Shown here one piece after another: positions 36,453-47,446 of a stretch of 64,000 nucleotides of DNA. The position numbers and the translations under genes were made by a program. Positions within the stretch are counted from its first letter, which is position 1. The number at the start of each line of letters is the position of its first letter. Origin of the DNA: Hymenobacter sp. UV11 (GTDB taxonomy: Bacteria; Bacteroidota; Bacteroidia; Cytophagales; Hymenobacteraceae); the NCBI RefSeq assembly GCF_004684095.1, contig NZ_SRII01000007.1, forward strand, positions 1 to 64,000. The letters run 5' to 3'. The notes beneath the pieces are model-generated. The model worked only from the letters and a program-made list of their open reading frames with translations. It was not told where the DNA came from and ran no database searches.

Positions 36453-39032
36453 ATGCTACTCCTTTTCCGCCGCGCCGCCCTGTTGCTGCTGCTGCCCACG
36501 CTGGCCGTGGCGCAGCAGGCCGCCGCGCCGCTCACCACCCACTACATCTCGGCCAAAAAAGCGACCGGGAGCTTCCCGCTGGTGGCGGGGGGTAGGGCCG
36601 CCGCGTTCTACGCCAGCGAAACCGACTGGCCGGGCGTGCTGCGCACCATCCGCGATGTGCAGGCCGATGTGCAGCACGTGACCGGGCAGGAGCCGGCTTT
36701 TCTGACTGATGCGCCGCAGGGGGCGCAGCCGGTGGTGCTTGTGGGTACGCTGGGCCACAGCCCGTTGATTGACAAGCTGGTGCAGGCCGGCAAGCTCGAC
36801 GTAGCTAACCTGGCTGGGCGCTGGGAAACCTTTGTGGTGCAAACTGTGGCCGACCCGCTGCCGGGCGTGAAGCAGGCGCTGGTGGTGGCGGGCAGCGACA
36901 AGCGCGGCACCATCTACGGCCTCTACGACCTGTCGCAGCAGATGGGCGTGTCGCCCTGGACGTGGTGGGCCGACGTGCCTGTGCCTACTCAAAAAAACCT
37001 CTACGTAGCCGCCGGCCGCCACACCATGGGCGAGCCCGCCGTGAAGTACCGGGGCATTTTTCTCAACGACGAGGCGCCCGCGCTAACCGGCTGGGCCAAG
37101 GAGAAATTTGGGGGTATTAATTCGAAGATGTACGAGCACGTGTTCGAGCTGATTCTCCGATTGAAAGGCAATTACCTGTGGCCCGCCATGTGGGGCAATG
37201 CCTTCAACGACGACGACAAGCGTAGTCCCGAGCTGGCCGATAGCTACGGCATTGTGATGGGCACCTCGCACCACGAGCCCATGCTGCGCGCCCAGCAGGA
37301 GTGGAAGCGCTACGGCAAAGGCCCCTGGAACTACCAGACCAATGCGCCGGTGCTGCAGGAGTTTTGGCGGCAGGGCATCAAGAACATGGGCAGCCACGAA
37401 AGCATCGTGACGATGGCCATGCGCGGTGACGGTGATGAGCCCATGAGCGAGGAAAACAACATTGCGCTGCTCGAAAAAATAGTGGCCGACCAGCGCCGGA
37501 TTCTGGCCGAAGAAACCCACAAGCCCGCCGACCAGACGCCCCAGCTCTGGGCCCTCTACAAGGAGGTGCAGGACTACTACGACAAGGGAATGCGCGTGCC
37601 CGACGACATGACCCTGCTGCTCTGCGACGACAACTGGGGCAACCTACGCAAGCTGCCCAAGCTGGCCGACAAGCCTCGCAAGGGCGGCTACGGCATCTAC
37701 TACCACTTCGACTACGTGGGCGGGCCGCGCAGCTACCGGTGGCTGAACACGAACCCGCTGCCGCGCGTGTGGGAGCAAATGCACCTGGCGCACGAGTACG
37801 GCGTGAACCAGATTTGGATTGTGAACGTGGGCGACCTCAAGCCCATGGAGCTGCCCATTTCGTTCTTCCTCGACTACGCCTGGAACCCCGATGCCCTGCC
37901 CGCCGAGGGGGTAGGGGCCTACACCCAGCGCTGGGCCACCCAGCAGTTTGGGCCGAAATACGCAGCTGATATCGCCGATATTCTGGCCAAATATGCCAAG
38001 TATAACGGCCGTCGCAAGCCCGAGCTACTCGATGCCAACACCTACAGCCTCGCCACCGGCGAATGGGCAACCGTGGTGGCCGAGTACAACCAGCTGCTGG
38101 CCCGCGCCGAGGCCATCAACCGCAAGCTGCCCGCCGCCGGCCGCGACGCCTACTACGAGCTGGTGCTGCACCCAGTGCAGGCCTGCGCCAACCTCAACGA
38201 GCTGTACTACACCGTGGCCCTAAACCAGGAGGCCGCCAAAACCAACCAGCCAACTACCAATATCCTGGCCGAAAAAGCCAAGGCGCTGTTTGCCAAAGAC
38301 GCCGAAATAAAGGCGCGCTACCACGCCGTGGCCGGTGGTAAATGGAACCACATGATGGACCAGATGCACATCGGCTACACCGCCTGGCACGACGAGCGCC
38401 AGGACATAATGCCCGCGGTAGTGACGCTGGCCGCCGACGCCGTACCAATGCCCGCCCCCGCCCCGGCGGCGCCCGCCACCGGCGCGTACGTGTCGATGGA
38501 GGCCGAGCAGTATACCCAGGCCATCAACGCCGGCCCCGTAACCTGGCAGCGCCTGCCCGACCTGGGCCGCACCGCCGGGGCCGTTACCACGTTCCCCACC
38601 ACGGCCGCGCCTACCCCCGCACCGGGCGGCAACAGTCCGCACCTGGAGTACAACATCACGCTAACCCAGGCGGGCCCGGTAACGGTGAGCGCCTACCTCG
38701 CGCCGACCCTGGACTTCACCAATACCACCGGCCTGCGCTATGCCGTGTCGCTGGATGAGGAAGCGCCGCAGCTCATTAACCTGCATACCGGTATGAAGCC
38801 CGGCGAAAGCAACCGGCCCTGGGAAAAGGCCGTGGCCAATGCCATCATCCTCAAAACCTCGCAGCACAACGTGGCCGCGGCCGGCGCGCACGTGCTCAAG
38901 TTCTGGCGCGTAGACCCCGGCGTGGTGCTCGAAAAGCTGGTGGTGAGCCAGAGCAGTGTGCCCGCCACCTACCTCGGCCTGCCCGAAAATGCGGCTGCTC
39001 CGGCTACTAAAGGCAGTTTGGGCAGCCGGTAG
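36453..39032 (+). CDS. GH115 xylan alpha-1,2-glucuronidase
   Basis: This 859-residue exported enzyme removes (methyl)glucuronate from internal as well as terminal xylose residues, complementing GH67. The signal peptide ends near LAVAQQ. Recognisable segments are GSDKRGTIYGLYDLS, FLNDEAPALTGW, LKGNYLWPAMWGNAF, TSHHEPM, CDDNWGN, and YHFDYVGGPRSYRW. The last 170 residues form the beta-sandwich tail normally present in GH115. It is the only gene between the xylanase and the PA14-containing GH3, all on one strand. Confidence 0.94.
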   Translation: MLLLFRRAALLLLLPTLAVAQQAAAPLTTHYISAKKATGSFPLVAGGRAAAFYASETDWPGVLRTIRDVQADVQHVTGQEPAFLTDAPQGAQPVVLVGTLGHSPLIDKLVQAGKLDVANLAGRWETFVVQTVADPLPGVKQALVVAGSDKRGTIYGLYDLSQQMGVSPWTWWADVPVPTQKNLYVAAGRHTMGEPAVKYRGIFLNDEAPALTGWAKEKFGGINSKMYEHVFELILRLKGNYLWPAMWGNAFNDDDKRSPELADSYGIVMGTSHHEPMLRAQQEWKRYGKGPWNYQTNAPVLQEFWRQGIKNMGSHESIVTMAMRGDGDEPMSEENNIALLEKIVADQRRILAEETHKPADQTPQLWALYKEVQDYYDKGMRVPDDMTLLLCDDNWGNLRKLPKLADKPRKGGYGIYYHFDYVGGPRSYRWLNTNPLPRVWEQMHLAHEYGVNQIWIVNVGDLKPMELPISFFLDYAWNPDALPAEGVGAYTQRWATQQFGPKYAADIADILAKYAKYNGRRKPELLDANTYSLATGEWATVVAEYNQLLARAEAINRKLPAAGRDAYYELVLHPVQACANLNELYYTVALNQEAAKTNQPTTNILAEKAKALFAKDAEIKARYHAVAGGKWNHMMDQMHIGYTAWHDERQDIMPAVVTLAADAVPMPAPAPAAPATGAYVSMEAEQYTQAINAGPVTWQRLPDLGRTAGAVTTFPTTAAPTPAPGGNSPHLEYNITLTQAGPVTVSAYLAPTLDFTNTTGLRYAVSLDEEAPQLINLHTGMKPGESNRPWEKAVANAIILKTSQHNVAAAGAHVLKFWRVDPGVVLEKLVVSQSSVPATYLGLPENAAAPATKGSLGSR

Positions 39033-39038
39033 CTCCTT

Positions 39039-39102
39039 GTAAAACGGAGTGGCACTCCGTTTCTGGTCGGACGATGAAACGGAGTGCCACTTCGTTTTTA
39101 CA
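39039..39102 (+). terminator. Nested hairpin and terminator after GH115
   Basis: AAACGGAGT/ACTCCGTTT forms an inner hairpin (39042-39062). The whole segment also pairs with 39076-39102, with about two mismatches in 25, and ends in TTTTTA. Either fold places a stem before a T-run just after the GH115 stop; the two folds are mutually exclusive. Confidence 0.55.
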
Positions 39103-39115
39103 GCCTTTCCCACCC

Positions 39116-41797
39116 ATGAAATTCCCTAAACTCCTCCTGGGCCTTGGCCTGTTGGCCGTTACGAGCGCCCAGCGCCCGCCCACCAGGCCGCTGGCTACTG
39201 CGCCCACGGCCGCCTACCCCTTCCAAAACCCCGACCTGCCCCTCGACCAGCGGGTGAACGACCTAGTGGGCCGCCTCACATTGCCCGAGAAAGTATCGCA
39301 GATGCTGAACGCCTCGCCGGCCATCGACCGGCTGGGCATTCCGGCCTACAACTGGTGGAACGAGGCCCTGCACGGCGTGGCCCGCACTAGCCTGAAAACC
39401 ACGGTGTTCCCGCAGGCCATCGGCATGGCCGCCACCTTCGATAAGGACGCGATGCTGACGATGGCCACCATGACCTCCGACGAGGCGCGGGCGGTGCACC
39501 AAGAGTACGTGCGGCGCGGTGAGCGGGGTATTTACCAGGGCCTTACCTTCTGGACGCCCAACATCAACATCTTCCGCGACCCGCGGTGGGGTAGGGGCCA
39601 GGAAACTTACGGCGAAGACCCCTACCTGACCGGCCAGCTGGGCTCGGCGCTGGTGAAGGGCTTTCAGGGTGATGACCCGAAGTACCTGAAAATCACGGCC
39701 TGCGCCAAGCACTTTGCCGTGCACAGTGGGCCCGAGTCGTCGCGCCACGAGTACAATGCCCAAATCAGCGACTACGACCTGTGGGACACGTACTTGCCCG
39801 CCTTTCGCGACCTGATTGTGGATGCCAAGGTGGCCGGCGTGATGTGCGCCTACAACGCCTACGCCGGCCAGCCCTGCTGCGGCAGCGACATCCTGATGAC
39901 GGATATTCTCTACAAAAAATGGCAGTTTAAAGGCTACGTCACCTCCGACTGCGACGGCATCAACGACTTCTGGCAACACCACAAAACGGACCCCGACGCG
40001 GCCACCGCCGCCGCCAACGCCGTGCTGCACGGCACTGATATTGAGTGCGCTACGGGCAAGCTCTTTACCTATAATTCGCTGCTGGAATCGGTACAGAAAA
40101 AGCTCATCAGCGAGCAGCAGCTTGATACGTCGGTGAAGCGGCTGTATAAAATCCGGTTTCAGCTGGGCATGTTTGACCCCGTGGAGCGCGTGAAATACGC
40201 CCAGATTCCGATGAGCGTGGTGGAGAGCGCGCCGCACCAGGCCCATGCCCTGAAGATGGCTCGTGAGTCGGTGGTGCTGCTCAAGAATGAGCGCAACACC
40301 CTACCCCTGCGCAAAGACCTGAAGAAGCTAGTGGTAATGGGCCCCAACGCCGACAACGAGAGCGTGCAGCTGGGTAACTACAACGGCTTCCCGACCGACA
40401 TCGTGACGCCGCTCGAAGGCATCCGGGCCAAGGTGGGGCCGGGCACCGAGGTGGTATACATGCAAGGCGTGGACTACGCCAGCAACACCGTGTACGAGCC
40501 GCTGGATATCAACAAAAACCTGGCTTACAACGGCCAGCCGGGCTTTCATGCCGAGTATTTTAAGGGTACCAACCTGGAAGGCGCCGCCGTGGCCACGCGC
40601 CAGGAAGCCGGCCTCGACCGCTACCTCGCCAACGTGAAGATGGAAGTGGCGCCGGGCCTGCCCGCCGAAAATTTCTCGGCCCGCTACCAGGCCACGTTTA
40701 CTCCCGCCAACACCGAGGAGCTGGCCCTGCAAATCACCGGCGACGACGCCTACCGCCTTTTCGTGGATGGCAAGCCGGTAATTGATGCCTGGGCCAGCCG
40801 GGGCGTTTCGACCAACCAATACGTGCTGAACGTGACGGCCGGCAAGCCGCTGGACCTCAGGCTGGAATACTTCCAGACCGACCGCCGCACCATCCTCAAG
40901 TTCACCGGCGCTAAAGTCGTGCCCATGAACGCGGCCAATATTCTGGCTAAAGTGAAAGATGCCGACGCCATCGTATTCATCGGCGGCATCTCGCCCAAGC
41001 TCGAAGGCGAGGAGATGAACGTGAAGGTGCCCGGCTTCAGCGGCGGCGACCGCACCACCATCGGCCTGCCGCAGGTGCAAACCGACTTGCTCAAAGTGCT
41101 GCACAGCAGCGGCAAGCCCGTCGTATTCGCCCTGATGACGGGCAGCGCCATTGCTACCCCCTGGGAAGCGGCCAACCTGCCGGCCATCGTCAATACCTGG
41201 TACGGCGGGCAGGCCGCCGGCACCGCCCTGGCCGACGTGCTCTTCGGCGATTACAACCCCGCCGGCCGCCTGCCCGTCACGTTTTATAAGTCGGAAACCC
41301 AGCTGCCGGCCTTCGACAACTACAGCATGGTTGGCCGCACCTACCGCTACTTCACCGGCGAGCCGCTGTTCGCGTTTGGCCACGGCCTGAGCTATACGAC
41401 GTTCAGGTACAGTAACTTAAAAGTGCTGTCGAAGCCCCAGACCGGCCGGCCCGTGACGGTGAGCGTGGAGGTGCAGAACACTGGCCCGCGCGCCGGCGAT
41501 GAGGTGGTGCAGCTCTACGTGCGCCACCCCGGCACCTCAGGCCGCGTGGCCCGGCACGCCCTCGAAGGCTTCCGCCGGCTGAACCTGGCCGCTGGCCAGA
41601 AAAAGACCGTGCAGTTTACCCTGTCGCCGCGCCAGCTCTCGCGCCTCGATGCCCAGGCGCGGCGCGTGGAGCTGGCCGAGAAAGTGCAGGTTTTCGTGGG
41701 CGGCGGCCAGCCGCTGGCCGCCGCCGTGCAAGCTGGTAAGGTGCTGAAAGCCGACCTGGCTCTTACCGGCGCCCCCGTAACAATTGGTCAAAACTAA
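39116..41797 (+). CDS. GH3 glycosidase with PA14 insert, probable beta-xylosidase/glucosidase
   Basis: This 893-residue exported GH3 enzyme has a signal peptide ending near VTSAQ. The N-terminal barrel repeats the motifs of the first GH3 (YNWWNEALHGVA, PNINIFRDPRWGRGQETYGEDPY) and has its nucleophile Asp in TSDCDGIND. A PA14 domain (about residues 465-605, GFHAEYFKG to GDDAYRLFVDGKPV) is inserted in the second domain; in other GH3 enzymes such inserts restrict substrate length. A fibronectin III-like domain ends the protein. The ATG at 39116 is preferred because it begins the signal peptide. Confidence 0.92.
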   Translation: MKFPKLLLGLGLLAVTSAQRPPTRPLATAPTAAYPFQNPDLPLDQRVNDLVGRLTLPEKVSQMLNASPAIDRLGIPAYNWWNEALHGVARTSLKTTVFPQAIGMAATFDKDAMLTMATMTSDEARAVHQEYVRRGERGIYQGLTFWTPNINIFRDPRWGRGQETYGEDPYLTGQLGSALVKGFQGDDPKYLKITACAKHFAVHSGPESSRHEYNAQISDYDLWDTYLPAFRDLIVDAKVAGVMCAYNAYAGQPCCGSDILMTDILYKKWQFKGYVTSDCDGINDFWQHHKTDPDAATAAANAVLHGTDIECATGKLFTYNSLLESVQKKLISEQQLDTSVKRLYKIRFQLGMFDPVERVKYAQIPMSVVESAPHQAHALKMARESVVLLKNERNTLPLRKDLKKLVVMGPNADNESVQLGNYNGFPTDIVTPLEGIRAKVGPGTEVVYMQGVDYASNTVYEPLDINKNLAYNGQPGFHAEYFKGTNLEGAAVATRQEAGLDRYLANVKMEVAPGLPAENFSARYQATFTPANTEELALQITGDDAYRLFVDGKPVIDAWASRGVSTNQYVLNVTAGKPLDLRLEYFQTDRRTILKFTGAKVVPMNAANILAKVKDADAIVFIGGISPKLEGEEMNVKVPGFSGGDRTTIGLPQVQTDLLKVLHSSGKPVVFALMTGSAIATPWEAANLPAIVNTWYGGQAAGTALADVLFGDYNPAGRLPVTFYKSETQLPAFDNYSMVGRTYRYFTGEPLFAFGHGLSYTTFRYSNLKVLSKPQTGRPVTVSVEVQNTGPRAGDEVVQLYVRHPGTSGRVARHALEGFRRLNLAAGQKKTVQFTLSPRQLSRLDAQARRVELAEKVQVFVGGGQPLAAAVQAGKVLKADLALTGAPVTIGQN

Positions 41798-41812
41798 CCG
41801 CGTAGCCTACCC

Positions 41813-42790
41813 ATGAAAAATATCTTTTAAGCTGTATGCTGCCACGGCGCGGGCCGTGAAAGCCGTATCAGCGAGCTACCGGGTGGGCCGGCCCTGCCAC
41901 TGCGGGCACCAGCTGGATAACCGAAACGCTGGCCTACTGCGCCCAGAATAAGGTGCCCATCGACTTCATCTCGACCCACGACTACGGCGTGACCGAGGGC
42001 GGCCTCGACGAGTTTGGCCAGGGCCAGCAAAAGCTCGGCGACCCCAACAGCATTGTCCACAACGTGGCCGCGGTGCGCGCCAAAATCCGGGCTTCGGCCT
42101 TTCCCGATGTGGAGCTGCACATCACAGAGTGGAATACCTCGTACTCGCCCCGCGACCCCGTGCACGACGCGTACGAAAGCGCCGCTTACATCCTCAACAC
42201 GTTGAAGCAGACCGAAAAAACGGCCATTTCAATGTCGTACTGGACGTTTACCGACATTTTTGAGGAGGCCGCGGTGCCGCCTACCCCCTTCCACGGCGGC
42301 TTTGGGCTGCTCAACCTGCAGAATATCAAAAAGCCGGCGTACTTCGCCTACCAATACCTGCACTAGCTGAGCCCTACCGAGTTGCAAAACACCGACCTGG
42401 CCTCATGGGCTACCAAAGACGCGGCCGGCAACGTGCAGGTGCTGCTCTGGAATTTCACTACCCCCCCAGGGCAGCGAAACCAACCAGGTGTACTTCCGCA
42501 AGGCGCATCCCGATGCACCCGCCGAAACGGTGCGCCTGGTGCTAAAATGCTTATCAGCAGGTGCCTGCGCCGTGGAAGTGCAGCGCGTGGGCTACAACGA
42601 ACGCGATGCCTACTCAGCCTACCTCCGCCTGGGTAGCCCCACCGCGCTAACGCCGGCGCAGGTGCGCACGCTGCAGGCCGCAACCCAGCCCGCGCCCACC
42701 GTGCAGCCGGCCCAGCGGCTGGCGGCCGGTGCGGCCCTTACCCAAACGCTGGCCCTGCGCACCAACGAAGTAGTGCTGCTGCGCCGCTAA
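41813..42790 (+). pseudogene. Decayed GH39 beta-xylosidase gene
   Basis: The protein fragments in three frames join to the C-terminal half of a GH39 enzyme: KLYAATARAVKAV, TETLAYCAQNKVPIDF, the nucleophile region HITEWNTSYSPRDP, FHGGFGLL, and the C-terminal beta domain. Four lesions are visible. ATGAAAAATATC at 41813 runs into the middle of the domain, consistent with a large internal deletion that removed the acid/base half. An extra C near 41888 shifts the frame. CAG appears changed to TAG at 42364-42366. A 7-C run near 42465 is one base too long. The other glycosidases of the locus are intact. Confidence 0.85.
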
Positions 42791-42806
42791 AAGCGCCGGG
42801 CCGTAG

Positions 42807-42814
42807 CATCTTTG
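42807..42814 (+). promoter_or_regulatory. Candidate -7 box of the lactonase-like gene
   Basis: CATCTTTG differs from TAnnTTTG at one fixed position and lies 19 bases before the ATG at 42834. Confidence 0.35.
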
Positions 42815-42833
42815 CGGTTCTCACTTGGGTCTT

Positions 42834-44039
42834 ATGATGAATAAATTTGCGGCCGCATGGCCATTTCGTGGAGTAGCCGCACTGGCAGTACTAGCCGCGC
42901 TAGGCGGCTGCGCCAGCACGAGCACCGGCTCTTCAGCCGCCCCTGCTGACCGTAATTACCTGGTGTATGTGGGCACCAACGTGAGTGGCGACCAGGCCGC
43001 TACCATCTACCTCTACCGCCTGCACTCGGCCACCGGCGAGCTCACGCCCGTGAGCGTGCAGCACGGCGGCAGCCAGCCCAGCTACCTGACGATGGACGCC
43101 TCGCTGCGCCACCTCTACGCGGTGAGCGAAACGGGTACTTTCCAGGGGCGCACCAACAGCGGGGGCGTGAGCGCGTTTGAGGTAAACTCCTCTACCGGCG
43201 CGCTTACGCTACTCGACCAGCAGCCATCCATGGGCGCGTCGCCGTGCTACATCAGCCTCGACCACACGGGCAAGAATGCGCTGGTAGCCAATTATGTAGG
43301 CGGCAACGTGACGTTGTTGCCGCTGCGTGCCGATGGCCAGCTGGCCCCGCCCGCCACCACCGACCAGCACCTGCCGCCCCTGGGCCCGCACAAAAACCAG
43401 GACCACGCCCACGCCCATTGCTTCATCCCGGACCCGGCCAACCGCTACGCCTTTGCCGTGGACTTGGGCACCGACAAAGTATATGGCTACCAGCTCGATG
43501 CGGCCAGCGGGCAGCTGCGGCCGCTCCCTACCCCCGCCTTCGCGGCCAAGCCGGGCGCGGGGCCGCGCCACCTCACCTTTCACCCCGATGGCCGCTGGGC
43601 CTACCTCGAAAACGAGTTGAGCTCGACCGTGACGGCCCTGGCCTACGACGCGGCCAATGGCACGTTTCGCGAAATACAGACGCTTTCGACTTTGCCCGAG
43701 GGCTTTACGGGCGAAAACTCGGGGGCCGACGTGCATGTGTCGCCCGACGGCCGCTTTCTCTATACCTCCAACCGGGGCGATAACAGCATCGCCGTGTTCA
43801 GCATCGCGCCGGCCGATGGCCGCCTCACGCTGGTGCAGCACGTGAGCACGCAGGGCAAAACCCCTCGCAACTTCGCCCTCGACCCCAGTGGCCGAATGTT
43901 GCTGGTGGCTAACCAGAATTCCGATAATATCTTCACCTATCGGGTTAATAAGCAGAACGGTAAGCTGACTGCCACCGAACAGTCAGTAAGCCTGCCCTCG
44001 CCCATGTTTTTGGAGGTAGTACCCGATTTTACGAAGTAG
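42834..44039 (+). CDS. Lactonase-family seven-bladed propeller lipoprotein
   Basis: This is a 401-residue protein of the family that includes 6-phosphogluconolactonase (Pgl of E. coli type). It carries a lipoprotein signal (lipobox LGGC). Repeated propeller strands are seen (YLTMDASLRHLYAVSE, YISLDHTGKNALVANY, HLTFHPDGRWAYLENE, DVHVSPDGRFLYTSNRGDNSI, NFALDPSGRMLLVANQNSDNI). Conserved family residues include the HAH cluster in QDHAHAHCF. Its export argues against a cytosolic phosphogluconolactonase role; a periplasmic sugar-lactone hydrolase linked to the xylan locus is possible. Confidence 0.85.
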   Translation: MMNKFAAAWPFRGVAALAVLAALGGCASTSTGSSAAPADRNYLVYVGTNVSGDQAATIYLYRLHSATGELTPVSVQHGGSQPSYLTMDASLRHLYAVSETGTFQGRTNSGGVSAFEVNSSTGALTLLDQQPSMGASPCYISLDHTGKNALVANYVGGNVTLLPLRADGQLAPPATTDQHLPPLGPHKNQDHAHAHCFIPDPANRYAFAVDLGTDKVYGYQLDAASGQLRPLPTPAFAAKPGAGPRHLTFHPDGRWAYLENELSSTVTALAYDAANGTFREIQTLSTLPEGFTGENSGADVHVSPDGRFLYTSNRGDNSIAVFSIAPADGRLTLVQHVSTQGKTPRNFALDPSGRMLLVANQNSDNIFTYRVNKQNGKLTATEQSVSLPSPMFLEVVPDFTK

Positions 44040-44059
44040 CAACTGGTTTAAATAAGTCA

Positions 44060-44164
44060 AAAAGAACGTCATGCTGAGCCCGCGAAGCATCTCACCCACG
44101 CCGTCAGAGGTAGAATCCAACGGCGTGGGCGAGATGCTTCGCGGGCTCAGCATGACGTTCTTTT
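44060..44164. repeat. Intergenic palindrome, CGTCATGCTGAGC family
   Basis: The arms (about 46 bases each, starting AAAAGAACGTCATGCTGAGC) are almost exactly complementary, with one unpaired A, and enclose a short loop. The element sits between the convergent lactonase-like gene and ligA and could also end transcription of both. Confidence 0.85.
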
Positions 44165-44179
44165 GGTAGCCTTGCGCTG

Positions 44180-46339
<2,160 letters not shown>

Positions 46340-46361
46340 CTGTAATCCAAATGCAGAAACT

Positions 46362-46595
46362 TTACGCTGCGCTCGACAAGCGCAGGCCGGGCAGCACGTA
46401 CGTGGTGCCGCCCTTCTGGGCGTCGCGCTCACCTTGCTCCTCGGTGCGGGCGGGCGGCGCATTTTCCTCACCCGTCTGGCCCTGAGCCTCTTTAGCGCCG
46501 GTGGGGATAATGGGTTCGGCCGGGGCCTGGGGCTTGAAGCGGGCAACGAGCAAAAAGAGGACGGTAGCGGCGGCGAACCAGAGGAAGAATTTCAT
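46362..46595 (-). CDS. Small membrane-anchored protein of unknown function
   Basis: This is a 77-residue protein with one N-terminal membrane helix (FFLWFAAATVLFLLVA, residues 3-18) and a charged, Glu/Pro-rich tail predicted outside the membrane. The ATG at 46595 puts the helix at the very N-terminus. No family is recognised. It follows ligA upstream on the same strand after a palindrome. Confidence 0.5.
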   Translation of the reverse strand: MKFFLWFAAATVLFLLVARFKPQAPAEPIIPTGAKEAQGQTGEENAPPARTEEQGERDAQKGGTTYVLPGLRLSSAA

Positions 46596-46774
46596 GAGCG
46601 AAGGAAAACGGCAAAAACGGAGTGACTGCCGCAAAAATACACCCGCCGGCCCAACGGCAACCCTGGCCCGGCGGCTGCGTTTGGATTTTTAGCAGCAAAC
46701 GGCCGTGCTTTGCACCCTGGCGGCCCTAGTAGCTCCTTCGCTTCTCACCACCTCACCTCTCACCACTTCCCCTC

Positions 46775-47029
46775 ATGCCTGACCAATCCGCCACCTCCTG
46801 GGCCGATACTGCCGCCTCGCTGCTCACCAAGCTCTCGGGCGGCGTCGAGTTGAACCTGAATTTTGACCAGGTTGAATTGCAAGTGCCCAACCAGGCCAAC
46901 CCCGCCGGCCTACCCGCCACCTGGAAGCTCAACGGCGCGCTACGCATCCGCACTCGCGGCGAGGCGCCGACGGCCAGCGCCGCGCCCATCGTATCGCCCG
47001 TGCCAGACCCCAACGCGCCGCGTGGCTAG
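46775..47029 (+). CDS. Small hypothetical protein, upstream member of an overlapping pair
   Basis: This is an 84-residue soluble protein with alternating beta-type sequence (GVELNLNFDQVELQVP, WKLNGALRIRTRG) and a Pro/Ala-rich tail. It has no signal or membrane helix. Its stop codon lies inside the start of the next ORF (8-base overlap), so the two products are probably made together. Alternatively the pair is one ancestral gene split by a frameshift near the Pro-rich tail. Function unknown. Confidence 0.5.
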   Translation: MPDQSATSWADTAASLLTKLSGGVELNLNFDQVELQVPNQANPAGLPATWKLNGALRIRTRGEAPTASAAPIVSPVPDPNAPRG

Positions 47030-47369
47030 CGCTATTGAGGTGGAAGCCCGGCTGACGCTTACCTGGCCGGGCGGGCACGAAATTCAGCTGGCCGCGGCCG
47101 GTTCCTACCTCATTCTCAACGTGCCCAGCCAGCAGGTGCTCGACCTGATTACGAGCGGCCCGCCCCAGCCGCCGGGCACTCCCAAGCCGCCCAAAAAGCC
47201 CGGCCCCGACCCACTGGAGCAGCTGCACCACCTGGCCCGCCGCCTGGGCCTGGTACTCGACCTGCGGGTGGGTGGCAAAACCTACGTCACCTTCGGCCTG
47301 CCCGACCGCAGCGGCCCCAAGATTACGCTGAATGCGGTGCTGGGTAAAATCGGCTCCTTTTTTAAGTAA
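47022..47369 (+). CDS. Hypothetical protein, downstream member of an overlapping pair
   Basis: This is a 115-residue protein read from a GTG at 47022. It begins with beta strands (IEVEARLTLTW, HEIQLAAAGSYLILNVP). A lysine/proline linker (PPGTPKPPKKPGPDP) and a second alpha/beta stretch (LEQLHHLARRLGLVLDLRVGGKTYVTFGLP) follow. There is no ATG near the start; overlap with the upstream stop suggests translational coupling. Function unknown; the upstream protein has a similar beta-strand style. Confidence 0.5.
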   Translation: MASAIEVEARLTLTWPGGHEIQLAAAGSYLILNVPSQQVLDLITSGPPQPPGTPKPPKKPGPDPLEQLHHLARRLGLVLDLRVGGKTYVTFGLPDRSGPKITLNAVLGKIGSFFK

Positions 47370-47446
47370 GCTCCCGCCTTTGGCCGAACAAAAATCTTCC
47401 CTTTCGCCTTAAACTAGCAGTTCATCTTGTCGTAATCTGTTTTCCC

